From Hyphochytrium catenoides (lineage: Eukaryota; Sar; Hyphochytriomycetes; Hyphochytriales; Hyphochytriaceae): DNA of 64,000 nt. Made by a program: the position numbers and the translations under genes. The stretch lies in the NCBI GenBank assembly GCA_900088475.1, contig FLMG01000787.1, positions 62,001-126,000 of the forward strand, written 5' to 3'. The number at the start of each line of letters is the position of its first letter. Positions within the stretch are counted from its first letter, which is position 1. The notes under the pieces are model-generated. The model did no database searches, was not told the DNA's origin, and saw nothing but the letters and a program-made list of their open reading frames with translations. Shown piece after piece: positions 22,206 to 34,300 of this stretch.

Positions 22206-25107
22206 ATGCATATTTTACAAATCATGACGTTCCGGAGACCCTCTATTGGCGTCTTTGCCATCTTTCTCCTAAGCCAGGCCCTGCCATCGCAAGTGCAGTC
22301 AGGGCTAGGCTTAGTGGGCGTTGGAGCACAGGCTCCGTTCGAATGGGATGCATACACCTTTGGCAATGGCTCAGTAGCGGCTCCGATTCAGATAGACGCC
22401 TTTGTAGACTTGGTAGGTAGCTCGTAGCATTCTCGTCTGTTAACGATCGCACTGTACAACCCAAGAGGTTGGCTCTGCCAATCGCCCCTCTACCGCATGC
22501 CATACCTGGCTCTTAGGCCCTTTTCGCTGTTGTCTACTGAAAGTGGATCCTTTAGCTCATCATCAGATGTTGAGATTCGTAACTGTCTGCTTGTAGCTTT
22601 GCCCAGACTGCAAAGCAGCCCACCCGACAATGTTGAAGGTTATTCAACACTATGGAGATGACACTGTGCGCCTTCGTTTCCATCTATTCCCTCTACCATA
22701 CCATCAGCATGCCTACTCGGTAGCAAACGCTGCAGTTACGATCACCGGGGCTTTGGGTCCCACAGCATTTGTGCCATGGATGGAAGCCATGTACAAATAC
22801 CAAGAGCAGTAAGCCCTTCTATGATACTTCTGTTCTCTGCCCATTTTGCCTTATCGCGTCGCAGCGCAATGCTCTTATGTGCTGACTGGCACCATCTACC
22901 ACGCTATAGTACCTTCCTCCCCACCTTCATTCGAACGCTTTCAGACACTGGTGGGAGCTACTTTTGTTCCTGCTTTCCTTGGCAATGAGGTTTATACACA
23001 TAGAAGTTTCCCTTAACCCTAAGTGCCAAGGTTTTGGAACCAGGCCACTGAGCATTTTGGCCAATCGGAGGTCACGGAGGAGCTAGGGAAGATCGCCCTA
23101 CGCCTCTTCCCAAAGCTCACCCGACGACAGTGGAAGGAAGGGATGAGTGGACACGGAGGAACTGAGAGCGATGGTCGCACGAGGATGTCCTGGAAATATG
23201 CTTGTTACAGGGGAGTGACAGGTGATTACTTCTGCTATTACTCCGCTAAATGGGGAGCCTTCTGCCGAAACTTGTTTGATTGCTCATGACTCAGTCCATA
23301 AGTAGTTGTTTGAGGTCTGCTGCCACTCGCCAACCTTCACTTTTAAAGTTTTTGCTGACTGACTCTGCTGTGGCAGGTACTCCTACATTCTTCGTTAATG
23401 ATGTTGTGACTACCGCGGGCCCAGATTGGACGCTGGAGGATTGGAAAGCATTGATAGACAAGCTCTTGGCAGGAAAAGAGGAGGATAAGGTAGACGCATT
23501 TCTGTTCAAAAGAAGATCCACGGTCTCCTCGCACTGGCGAGTTCATGTACTCTGTGGCTTTCCTTTCTATTCCTTCCCCAAAGTTTATTAGTCCTTGAAC
23601 CTTTTCTCTTGTCAGATGTTGAGCCTAAGAGCAGAAAGGACATCGGCTGGCAAAGGAATGTCGGAGCCATACCTTATTGATGACATTCATTCCGTCACGA
23701 CTGCCCACAAGTCCTCTGTGGCTGAGCGTCGCGAGTATCTTACCAGTCAGAATGGCGGTAGGGTTGCCACATCATACAAAGGCTTATATCCTCTACCGAA
23801 GTGAATGATATTCTGCGCCTAAAGAAGGGGACGATACGGATACCTTTAAACTGTGAGCCTCTATGCTAACTAATGTCTCTTGCTAGTGGTTGAGCGAGGG
23901 AAGTACAAGAGCAAGACGGAGCAATGGAGCAATGGAGACTCTGTCATGAAGGAAAAAGAGAGAGTTCAGAGCCAAAACGAGAAAGGCGGTTATGCAAATA
24001 GTTACCTCTCCAGGTCCAATGCCGTCAGCATAACCTACTCCATATCCTGTCTTACTTACTCACAACATTCAAATTTTTCATTCTGTACCTCAGATCACAA
24101 AGCGTGCAAGACGGGGACTTAGAGGCCAAACAAAGCGCTTATCGTCGCAATGTGACATCGGAGGGAGACGAAGTGATTTACTCCAGCAAGGGAAAACTGA
24201 CTGCGACAGCCGATGGGAAGACGACTCTCTCCGAGCACGAAAGAGCCGATTCGCATTTGTCTTCAAGAACGGATGGCTGGGCAGAACAAGACACTGTGCA
24301 AAAGACGGATACTTCCAGCGGTGACTATGAGATCGCTACATCTGGTCGCTCTGAGACCCGAGGAGAACATGGCGCGTACCTTAAAACTTCAGTTCACGCC
24401 TATGACGCTGCGAAGGATGGAGAGCACAAGGCAGTAGCTCATGCCCGGACGGAGGCACGACAAGGAAAAGATGGTAGTATACCCTCAGCTCTTCTGACCT
24501 TGTCTCTATTGCTTCTTACAGTCCTGTGGCCCCATTCTTACGAGTGGACTTAGGCCTGACATGTGCGGCAGCTACCACCTTTCTCCTTTGTTCGTGTACC
24601 TCTCGTCATTGATTCTGTTTAACCCCCTTCTCTAACCTTTAGCTGGACGGTACATGAGTGCATCGGGTGCGATGGGCAACTTTTTCTCCTAACTCACGAC
24701 ATCGGCGCATTCCAAATTGTTTGTTCGCTAGGGCCGGTCATTATATACGATGAACAAAGGGCTCAGCTGGAGAAGCCAAACGGCGAAGAGTACGCAGTAG
24801 CACGGGCGCTCACGGAGAAAATAGACCCAAATGGGACAACAGACACTTTCATTAGAACGCTGCAGGAGGTGAATGGAAAGGAGGAAGAGTCCTTCACCGA
24901 AATAGTCAGCACCGCAGGCGGTGAGTTCTCGCCATCGCGTTCCTTTTCCGATATCGACTTATCATCTACGTTCATCCGCTAGAGGAGATGAGACAAGAAG
25001 ATGGTACACAGACATCCGGTAGTCAGGACAGCACATCGGCTGAAGAAGTAAAAGTCGCAGTCGACCCAGCCTGGCTTCAACGCTTGTGGAAGCCCTTTCG
25101 CGTTTAG
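22206..25107 (+). CDS. Secreted thioredoxin-fold (CPDC) protein fused to hydrophilic tail
   Basis: Nine exons (22206-22412, 22597-22808, 23031-23221, 23377-23489, 23616-23757, 23887-24013, 24094-24473, 24732-24920, 24983-25107) join in phase to 561 residues. A signal peptide is followed by a DsbA-like fold: CPDC at residues 71-74, a helical insert rich in His/Tyr (FPLPYHQHAY), and GTPTFFVND with the cis-proline at about 206. From about residue 242 to the end the protein is very hydrophilic and rich in S, T, D, G, K and E, with recurring short strings such as KGKLTATADGK, SSRTDGW, TSSGDYEIATSGRSETRGEHG and AYDAAKDGEHK; I do not recognise this part. The active site and signal peptide suggest disulfide handling in the ER or outside. 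Phase agreement across exon 4/5 supports one fused gene; a separate second gene starting at ATG 23616 is the alternative. Confidence 0.65.
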
Positions 25108-25346
25108 GTCATGAAAGAGTAGTACGAACGGAAGAAGAGACTCCTACGCTGGTCCGCAGAGTTGAGTTCAATGACTCTTTCCCTCCAAAGTGGGCTTCAA
25201 TAGGCTTCTTGGGAATCTAAAGCTGGAATTCGCACAGTCTTTGGGCTTCAGAAGTTTTAAAGCTTCTGCTTCTTCTCTGGTGGGAGGGTTGCTTTCTTCT
25301 CGCTCACTTCCTAAGTCAAGGCGACAAGAAGAGTCCTTACTACGGT

Positions 25347-26170
25347 TCATGTACACGCTAGTAATTCTGTAAATTTTACCTCGTCAGAGCTATCCTCACC
25401 CCCATGGTCCCCAGGTAACTCAAAGACATCCAATTCTTCCGTCGTAGAGCCAGGATCAACAAGTAGCGCTGTTAGAGCTGCACCAGCCTCTTTACGAGCG
25501 TTCTATGGCAATGTATTAGTAAAGATTGCATAAATGTTTGAGCGAGAAAGGAATTGGCTACAACCTGTAGTGCGGTGAGGAACACTGCCATGTCCCCCTC
25601 AACTTTTAGGGCTGGAAGCATGCCATGGTCATGCCGTCCACTAAGACGCACGAGTTAGCATTGGTCCCAATGGTCAATGAAGTCCCATGGGGCCTCTTAC
25701 CTGTACAAATAGCTATAGCTGGAGGTCGTATCCTGGGGTTTGGCATACTGAGCCTCAGAAGGAAACCAGGACCCAGAGTAGACTTCCTTTCCATCTATCC
25801 TCACAGCCTGCGAGATCCCAACAGGAACACTCTCCGAGCTGTCCATTAGTCTGCAGCAACGGTCGCCCACCGCGCTTCGCGGGCCTGTCAGACGTATACG
25901 TACGAGAGAGTTGGCTCCCTTCTGCTCGCTCTTCTGCTGCAACTTTGAAGAGGAACTTGACGAAGCGGCGACGCTTTTGATGCTCTCAGCTCTTGGGCTG
26001 GCTCTGTATCTCTCCCTAGAAGTTGGCAGAAGAGAAGCAGAAGAAAGGCTCAGAATTGTATCAACAAAGACGACAATAATAGAAAGCCTACCGTCAGGTA
26101 ATTTGCATATGATAACCTCATACCTTAGAGGATCCTTCTTACATATATAGCTACGTATAAGGTGCCATAT
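25347..26170 (-). CDS. Unidentified gene, 5' end unresolved
   Basis: Three exons are clear: an open frame ending at 25701, then 25640-25565 and 25502-25347, joining in phase to a TGA stop. Readable blocks are [59 protein letters not shown] and [20 protein letters not shown], which look like a compact alpha/beta domain followed by a helix and an acidic tail. I do not recognise the family. The first exon stays open upstream to about 26170 with no in-frame ATG in the readable part, so at least one 5' exon or a different boundary is missing. The gene points away from UFC1, and the upstream part may overlap the shared promoter. Confidence 0.5.
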
Positions 26171-26435
26171 TTATTATACTTGCCTCCCACTAAAGCGACA
26201 ATGTTATGCCTACGGTTTTCCCAGACGAACTCCAGGACTCGTTTGCGATGTAATTTGTCTCCAGGCGTGGACACCTGGACAAAGCAGACGCCAGACAAAG
26301 GCACAGGCGGTCAGAAGAAGAAGGAGCGATCTCGTCAGAAGCCTGCACAAGAGATCTGCCGCCGGCTTCGAGACTGCTTTGTCAGGCAAGGCCTCAGCTG
26401 CAGGTGCTTTTACCTCTTGCAGGAGTATCAAAAGC

Positions 26436-27426
26436 ATGGAAGGTGCCAAAGAGCTATCTGAAGAGGAGTTAAAGGCTTTAGAAGCGAAGCCAGATGCCGT
26501 TCCGGCTGCACAAACCACAGATGCGCCCTTTGATGAGGCAACCAAGAAGATGGTACAGAAGATACCGCTTCTGACCATCAGGGCAGGGCCGCGAGACGGT
26601 GCCAAGTGGATTGAAAGGCTAAAGGAGGAGTACAAAGCACTCATCACGGTCAGTGCAGCTCTTGAGCACCAACTACTGGGTCCATTCGGCATGTCCCGTC
26701 TAAGTTGCTAGATTGCATAGGCTGTAAAGATAAACAAGGATGCAGACAATGATTGGTTTCACATTGAGTCTAACAAGACAGGCACACGATGGCAGGGGAA
26801 GTGTTGGACTTTCCACGAGGGCCTGCGCTACGAGTTTGATTTGGAGTTTGAGGTCAGGGCTCTATTGATCTCGTTAGTTCTTACGTCTGGTAGCGGCCAC
26901 TGTTTTGTCAGCGGGAGCCTCCTTTCCTGTCCTTCTATCCTGGCTATCTCCCTTCTCTATACTGTGGAGGCCTCTGCCTCCTGAAGCGGACTCTGACGTT
27001 CTCAAACTCAACTAAGGCCAGTCTTCACCGTAATCTTGTAGATTCCAGTCACTTATCCGGTCACCAACCCGGACTTGTGCATTCCAGAGCTTGAAGGGAA
27101 GACCTCAAAGATGTACCGGTAAGTTAAACGAGGATAATGCCGCTTAGCACTTATTGATCGGCAGTGCGGACTATGCTCATGTGTCTCTCTTGCAGGGGAG
27201 GGAAGATTTGCCTGACAATTCACTTCCAGCCCTTATGGCAGCGGAATGTCCCTCGGTTTGGCATAGCTCATGCCTTGACATTAGGGGTAAGCCATCCCTG
27301 CCTCGCGTTGGGTTCTCTAAGATGTACGACGTTTAAATCAACTTCTCATCTTCCTCCTAGTTGGCGCCTTGGTTGGCGGCTGAGGTGCCAGATCTGGTAC
27401 AGCGTGGCGTCATCGCACCCAAGTAG
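26436..27426 (+). CDS. UFC1: UFM1-conjugating enzyme UFC1
   Basis: Five exons (26436-26648, 26721-26852, 27042-27118, 27196-27286, 27361-27426) join in phase to 192 residues ending at TAG. The protein aligns block by block with animal and plant UFC1: [71 protein letters not shown] with the active-site Cys in [23 protein letters not shown] and [15 protein letters not shown]1 accepts UFM1 from UBA5 and passes it through UFL1 to targets such as the 60S ribosome at the ER. The N-terminus is about 25 residues longer than in animals and acidic. An in-frame upstream frame exists, but the ATG at 26436 follows a pyrimidine tract and AG, so a 5' exon cannot be excluded. Confidence 0.96.
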
Positions 27427-28477
27427 GTCTCCAGAGATGATTCTATTGATAATTTATTCAAAAGGCAATGAGGAGCAGCGACAACAGTCGTGTCACTTTT
27501 TCCATTGGGACGAGTGCACGGTCTTGCTTGGTTAAGGAGAATGGCTATACTTGTTCAAGGAGAGAGAGCAGCGGAATATATCGTCGCCTAGAAGAGACTG
27601 AGGTGCTCCCAAACTATCACAAGCACACCGTGAGACAGCTACATACTTATTAGTCCTGAATACTTTCTCTGAGTCTGTTCAAACAGGCCTTCTTGCTAAA
27701 CCATCGATGAATGTGTCTTACTTGCGAGAAAACTTGCAGCTGCAACAGATCCTGCCCTGTATTCGTTGCAGGGATGACATGGCAAGCTATGCACAGTGGG
27801 AGTCCCTCGCGGGCTAAGAGCACACAAAACCTTAGCTAGAAAGAAAGGCGATATAACGCATTCTACTAGACCGGCGCGGTAGTACGCATCATAAATCTAC
27901 CTTTCCTTGCACCTCGAGCATGTAGCAAAGCGGACCAATGAGCTACACCAAGTCACCCTAGCCCACTCCTAGTCTGCATGAACCTCTGCCATCATTAGAC
28001 AACCGAGTAAGTAAGGCCGACCTACACTGCCCGCCGGCCTGCCAGCGACTTGGATGAGATGCACTCATCAGCTCACATCATCAGATCAGAATATCCAGAG
28101 CTTCAAAGCCAGCAGCCACTATAGCCGTTAGCGGTTAGTGAAGGTTGGCCTCTAGATATACTCCCTTTACGGGTCAAGCTGACAACACAGCCCATGTAAT
28201 CTATAAACATGGGAGCTGTGGCTTCTGATGACCTCGCGCGTAAGGGACAGACGCTTGTGATGGAAGTTGCACTTTCCCTTGCCGTACTTTTCAGGAGCAG
28301 ATGCATTTTTACCTCACGGAGCTTCGGCGCCAAATGAAGATTATCGCGTCATCAGCCCCAACCCATGTGACCGAGCCGATACCTGGCGTGAGAGTGGAAC
28401 CTGCAAGAAGCTCCAGGACTGTCCAGGCTCCGAGTTAGTTGACTGACAGGGACCGCAAGGCCGTGCAGGGGGACAAA
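27427..28477. other. Intergenic region
   Basis: About 1.05 kb lies between tandem plus-strand genes. I see no gene, tRNA or repeat. It should contain the UFC1 3' UTR and the H+-PPase promoter and 5' UTR. Confidence 0.35.
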
Positions 28478-30913
28478 ATGCAGAGGGGAGGGCGTGGTGC
28501 CTTACCTGATTACAGCTCTATTGCTCTGAGTTCGGAATCAACCTATGGCAGAGGTGAATATACATATGACGTGAATGGAGTCAATGGCTCAGGCTCTGCT
28601 GGGAGACGAAGAGTTGGGAAGGCCATCTATATTAGGCCTGTAAATTATCCTCGGCTGGTCCTCGGCACACTCATTATCGGAGGGCTGCTGAGCCTATTCA
28701 GCTCAACCTTGCGCTGTATTGCAGTGGTCCTTACTATATGTGTCCTTGGAGCTATCTTCTCACACTTCCTGTCTGCTTGGGTGCTTTCTTATGATGATGG
28801 CACGCCAGAGATGAGGGAGGTGTCCAACCCTATTCGCGAGGGAGCTGAGGGCTTTCTCCGCGTCCAGTATCATGCAATCTCAAGATTTGCAGCCCTCTTG
28901 GCCGTCCTTATATTCCTCAGTTACAACCTGAGGCACACGAGTCTGCATCCCAAAGGAGTGGAGCTTCTGGGAAACACCCTATTGGGCTTTCTGGGAGGTG
29001 TCTCTTTCCTCCTTGGAGCTCTTTGTTCCGCGATGGCAGGCTACATTAGCATGTGGGTCTCCGCACACAGCAATATAAGAGTAGCGAGCGCCGCGAGACG
29101 GTCCTACGGAGAGGCATTTTTGGTTTGCTTTCGGGGTGGAGCGTTCTCAGCTGTGCTGGACATCACCCTATGTGTCTTTGGCGTTACCGTGCTTTACTTC
29201 CTCAATTATCTGGTCTTCGTACCGTATCTAAAGCCTACCGATGTACCAATGCTCATGGTTGGATATGGGTTCGGCGCGTCCTTTGTAGCTCTGTTCATGC
29301 AGCTAGGAGGAGGGATCTATACAAAGGCCGCCGACGTTGGAGCAGACTTAGTTGGTAAGGTCGAGGTGGGCATTCCTGAGGACGACCCAAGAAATCCTGC
29401 AGTGATCGCGGATTTGGTCGGCGATATGGTTGGCGACTGTGTCGGTAGCAGTGCGGATGTCTTTGAGAGCGTAGCTGCGGAGATCATCGGTGCCATGATA
29501 CTTGGAGGATCTCTGGCGGACGAGGCCAACTTGCTGAACCCTGTAGCGTTTGTCTTCTTCCCAATTGTGGTGCATGCCTTCGACATCCTGGTCAGTACAG
29601 CAGGGATCCTCGTAGTGAAGTCTCCAGAAAGCAAGGCTGGTGATCATAACCCAATGACAGAGATGCAAAAGGGTTATGTTCTCTCACTCATTCTAGCATT
29701 TTTTGGCTTTATGTTGACTACCCGATGGCTTCTCTATGTCCCCACCGCGCCTAATGCCTGGTTCCACTTCTTCCTTTGCGGCGTAGTGGGCATGGTGACG
29801 GCATACGTTTTCGTCCGGAGTACTCAGTATTATACCGACTATGCATATCCGCCCGTTAGAAGCATCGCTCACGCAAGTACTACTGGACATGGGACTAACA
29901 TCATCACAGGCGTGTCAGTGGGGATGAAGTCGACTGTCGCCCCCACTATCATGGTCTGCATAGCCGTTATCACAGCTTATCACCTAGGCCAATCTTCCGG
30001 CCTAGGAGAAGGTCGTAATGCTGGTCTCTTCGGTACTGCTGTGGCCACAATGGGGATGCTGTCTTCGGCTGTGTACGTACTCTCCATGAATAACTTCGGC
30101 CCTATTGCGGACAACGCCGGAGGAATAGTGGAAATGAGTCGGCAGGCCGAATACGTACGAGATGCCACAGACAAGCTAGATGCCGCCGGAAATGTGACGA
30201 AGGCTGTTACAAAGGGCTACTCAATTGGCTCAGCATCTCTGGCATGTTTCCTTCTTTTTGGTGCTTTTATGGACGAGTTCTCTGAGTTCGCGGGACGAGA
30301 GTTCAAGGTCGTAGACATTGCCGTGCCTGAGGTACTAGTCGGCGGCTTGTTGGGCACAATGATGGTCTTTTATTTTACGGGACTGACGGTAGCTGCAGTG
30401 GGCAAGGCAGCGGGGGAAGTCGTTAATGAGGTGCGGAGACAATTTAGGGAGCACCCCGGCATCATGGACTACAAGGAGCGACCAGACTTCAAGTCCTGCG
30501 TGGCCCTGGTCACCAAAGCGGCCCTTAGAGAGATGGTTCTTCCCGGAATGTTTGCTGTTCTGATGCCAGTGACGGTAGGATTAGTATTCCGAGTCATTGG
30601 GTCATACACCGCGCGTCCTATGCTGGGTGCGGAAGTACTTGCCGGTTATTTAATGTTCGGCACAGTGACAGGCGTGATGATGGCCCTCTTCCTCGATAAC
30701 GTGGGAGGGGCATGGGATAATGCCAAGAAATATGTAGAGTTAGGAAACTATGGAGGGAAGGGTAGCGAGGCTCACAAAGCAGCTGTTACTGGCGACACAG
30801 TGGGTGATCCGTTCAAGGACACTGCAGGCCCAAGTTTGCACGTAGTGATCAAGCTTCTATCTACAACCGTCCTCGTCTTGGGCCCACTTTTCGTCGTCCG
30901 CTTGGACTCATAA
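28478..30913 (+). CDS. Type II (K+-independent) membrane H+-pyrophosphatase
   Basis: A single exon of 811 residues. The frame is open further upstream, but the first ATG is at 28478 (MQRGGRGAL). About 16 hydrophobic segments alternate with the conserved loops: DVGADLVGKVE, DDPRNPAVIADLVGDMVGDCVG with its aspartates, PIADNAGG, and DNVGGAWDNAKK with GDTVGDPFKDTAGP near the end. These bind Mg-pyrophosphate and drive proton pumping. Residue 575 in GNVTKAVTKG is Lys, the residue that replaces the K+ requirement in type II enzymes, where K+-dependent enzymes have Ala. Type II pumps sit in Golgi- or vacuole-like membranes of plants and protists. The absence of introns is notable beside split neighbours. 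Confidence 0.95.
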   Translation: MQRGGRGALPDYSSIALSSESTYGRGEYTYDVNGVNGSGSAGRRRVGKAIYIRPVNYPRLVLGTLIIGGLLSLFSSTLRCIAVVLTICVLGAIFSHFLSAWVLSYDDGTPEMREVSNPIREGAEGFLRVQYHAISRFAALLAVLIFLSYNLRHTSLHPKGVELLGNTLLGFLGGVSFLLGALCSAMAGYISMWVSAHSNIRVASAARRSYGEAFLVCFRGGAFSAVLDITLCVFGVTVLYFLNYLVFVPYLKPTDVPMLMVGYGFGASFVALFMQLGGGIYTKAADVGADLVGKVEVGIPEDDPRNPAVIADLVGDMVGDCVGSSADVFESVAAEIIGAMILGGSLADEANLLNPVAFVFFPIVVHAFDILVSTAGILVVKSPESKAGDHNPMTEMQKGYVLSLILAFFGFMLTTRWLLYVPTAPNAWFHFFLCGVVGMVTAYVFVRSTQYYTDYAYPPVRSIAHASTTGHGTNIITGVSVGMKSTVAPTIMVCIAVITAYHLGQSSGLGEGRNAGLFGTAVATMGMLSSAVYVLSMNNFGPIADNAGGIVEMSRQAEYVRDATDKLDAAGNVTKAVTKGYSIGSASLACFLLFGAFMDEFSEFAGREFKVVDIAVPEVLVGGLLGTMMVFYFTGLTVAAVGKAAGEVVNEVRRQFREHPGIMDYKERPDFKSCVALVTKAALREMVLPGMFAVLMPVTVGLVFRVIGSYTARPMLGAEVLAGYLMFGTVTGVMMALFLDNVGGAWDNAKKYVELGNYGGKGSEAHKAAVTGDTVGDPFKDTAGPSLHVVIKLLSTTVLVLGPLFVVRLDS

Positions 30914-31344
30914 AACGCACGCAGTAATGCACCATTTCATCTTCACCCCTTTGCTTCATGCCTCTTCTCTCTGAAAGACTGTAAATAGCACCCTAGCTAG
31001 CAAGTTCTTTCGCTTGAGCGCCTTGGTCACCAGGGTACGAATGTCTTTCTCGGGCTCCCCTCATCACGGTTCCGTGGTCTGAGTCTTGAACCTGACCTCA
31101 ATCTTCTTACGCCTGCTTGATTCTAAGGGTCTAGCAGATCTCTGAAGAGCGAAAGATAAGCGTAGCACTTGCCATTGGCGGAGACTTCCTTGAACTCCAG
31201 AGCTTCTGATGCTAAGTATATAAGTATTATACCATTATCGTCGAACGATTTCTCGCCCAAGATCTTTCCTGGCTCTGTCTGCTCTCAGTCAGGCGATAGC
31301 AGATAGTCGAAGTCTGCGACGCAATGACAGGGAGCTGGAAAAGG
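30914..31344. other. Convergent intergenic region
   Basis: 431 bp lie between the 3' ends of the H+-PPase and the EML-like gene. No gene is recognised. Confidence 0.4.
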
Positions 31345-34300
31345 TTAGAGCACAGCCATCACAGGCTCCAAAACTGTGGGCTCATTGCTCCTGAGTTCCC
31401 AGAGCATAATGCATCCGTCCTTCTTGCCCGCACTCAGGAGGAAACGATTGTCAGCCGTGAACTTGATGGCAGTAGCTCCTCCTCTGTGCCTCTCCTCACT
31501 CCTTCGATCGCCGTGCTAGACATAAGAAGAGGCATTAGCCACAAAACCGTCATAGGTTGCCAGAGAGAAACAGAGAAGTGGATTAGAGACGTAGACGTTA
31601 AATGAAAGAGACAATATAGTGACACCTAGAGTTGAACTGGGGGAAAAGGGCTGTTAAGACAGGTAGAGGCTCTGTCTTCGTGCAGAGCATTACCTTGCGA
31701 TCTATACAGGGGTTCCTTGTGACTTCCACTTGCCCTGCCTCGTTACACGCGGCGATGAGTTCCACCCGGCCATTCAGAGGATTAGGATAGCTGAAGTCAA
31801 TTGAGGAGATGGCCCCGGACCGCTCTTGGGAGACGTTACTGGGCCATAAGCCTAAGGGTTCCGAACGATAGCAGTGGGAAGAGTCACAAGATGTAATGAC
31901 GAAGAGGCAGAAGCGAAAAGCAATGCCAAGAGAGATGATGAGCTAGAGGAGGTGGAAGGTAGGTAGTATGGGATCGGTTGGCGCTAGGCAGAGGCAGTCA
32001 GGTCGGGTGCGATAGAGACAGAGGCAACGTGTTGGCAGGAAATCGACGTTGCCGCTCTCTAACAGAATACTGACTCATTAAGAAGGGTATGGATAGCATC
32101 GGCTAGCTGAAAAGACCAGAAAAAAGGGTACTCAGACAACATATCCTTGACCCCGTGGATAAAACTTCTCACAGCCGCACCTTGCACAGTCCAGCCTGCA
32201 GGGAGACATGAACGGTGCCACACTGCGTCCTTACAAGTCTCCTGCTTCACCATCGCGCCATCCGTCACCGAATCTGTACGTGACCGAGGGTTGAAGGAGG
32301 TAGAGCGTCAGAGGGAGAGTAAAACTGAGGTTCTATCGGACGAAGTTTAGGCTAAAGAAGTGGTTGGGATGAGGGGCTGCCAACTCAAAATCAAGACGGT
32401 AAGACTCAGCTGTGGTGGCTGTCATGTCACTAGGATGAGCAATCACCCTCTGTGACGTCAAGATCAAAGAAGGTGGATAAGAAAGGCTAACCGACAACAA
32501 GTCCGAGGCGATGAAGGCTGCTTGGGGCACTCACAATAGTAAATGAGCTCATTGGACCGGGTAAGGCACTGGATGAACTTGCCACAAAGCGAGAAGTCAA
32601 AGTTCTTCACTTCTTCACCCACTGACTGGCTCTTCCAGAGAAGCTTGCCCTCGGCCGCCATGTCGTGGACATAGAGAGAGCCATCCTTAGAGGAAGCGGC
32701 AAGCAAGTGACCCTCAGGTGAAAACTTCAAATCTGTAATGCGAGACAGAGTCTTCCTGTCTTCGAAGCAGACTGACATCCCTGGGTATTCCAGCGCAAGC
32801 ACCTGGACGGTGAGAACAGCGAAAAGTGTCAGTAAGCGCCTTTAAAAGGAAGTGGTTGGAGCCCCTTTTGGAGATGATCGGCAGAAGCACTTTTCAAAGA
32901 TAAACGAGGAGGTGGGACACTCAGCATGACGTGGCGTGAGGTTCTCGGCCGGGACATCTTACCGCTCCATCCCTTCGCTGCTTAGATGTTCCGCTTTCTC
33001 CCTTGTCAGGTCCGCCCATACCAATTGCGATTTTCTTCCCGTCGGGGGACCAACAGACTGCTCTAGCTGGCGTCCCAACAAAGTAACAAGCTGTCACCCT
33101 TCGCTCTCGTATGCTCCATACTTTAAGGACGCCATCATCGCCAATGGAGCAAAAACAATCTGGGTCCGAAGGATGGCAGGAAAGGGCCCACAGCTCCCCT
33201 TGCATCTGACCCTGAGCTATCTTGGTGAGGGTCCCGCTTTCTCTGACGAACTCAAAGACTTCAGACTCTGCATTGATGAAAGAAGTGAGATGGGCTTAAG
33301 GAGAGCTAAAGCTTACTTAGAACAACGAGCGGGAGATGACCAGCAACTGAGCAAATGACGAGAGATTAGGACGACAGTATGGACGGAGGACACGTACCTC
33401 GCGTTGCGACAGCTACTTTTTTGCCTTGCGGATCCCAGCAAACTGAGGTGATAGCCATTGAGAATCCGCTGCTCACGTTTGCGGTTGGCTTCAAATCAAA
33501 CTCTCGCAGAAGTGTGAGATGACGGTTCCAAATTTTCAACATTCCATCTCTACCTCCAGTGACCAGCCCTGCGCCGATAAAACAAGAGGAGTGCCAAGTG
33601 GGACAAAAGGGAAGCAAAAGGAGAAGGATAAAATGAAGGCGAAGAACGGGATGTCGTTAGCTCCCATGTTTACATGCTGAGGAGGGAGAGAGGATACGCG
33701 ACATCAGGGAAAGGAAATAAAGCAGTGGAAATGTAGGAGAAAGGAGATCTTAAGGAAGACGAGCTGTGTTCGACCAATCTATTGTAAATGAGACGGAGCA
33801 GATGTGTCCTACCGTGTTCTGTGGCATGCATGGCCATAAGTGCCCTCGTGTGTGCGGCCACACTTTTCAACACTGACTTCTCCCCCCAGACATAGATGTC
33901 GCCCGTACTCATACCGGTCAGCACTACTTCACCCTCACCTTCCCTCAGCGAGGTGGCGCAGTAGGCCGTTAGCTTTTTGAAACGACGGCCAAAGTGACCG
34001 AAGTGGCAGAGAACGTGTTTCCCAGAGACAGAAAGGAAGGAGACTTGCTTCTGCCCACAGCAGACAGCCTCTCCACTCTCTACATAGTATTCTGGGTCAG
34101 AATGGAGGTGGTAGCCGAAGACAGTGCGTAAACGGTGTGACTGAGAGAGGAGAAGCATGCCAAGAGACCACTTGGGAACAGCTCCAGGTATCTGAGAAGG
34201 CAATCAATAGGCATGAAAGGAACAAGTGGCACTGGCAGGCAGCAGAGCAGTACAGACAGTGGAATGGGCTCTCTGGGGTTTAGAACTGTGCCCAAGCAGG

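Noticed and set aside
26210-26692. 160-codon minus-strand ORF
   Set aside because: It is antisense to UFC1 exon 1 and has no domain features.
28439-28477. Upstream 13-codon extension of the H+-PPase frame
   Set aside because: It begins at TTG, which is not a normal eukaryotic start; the first ATG is 28478.
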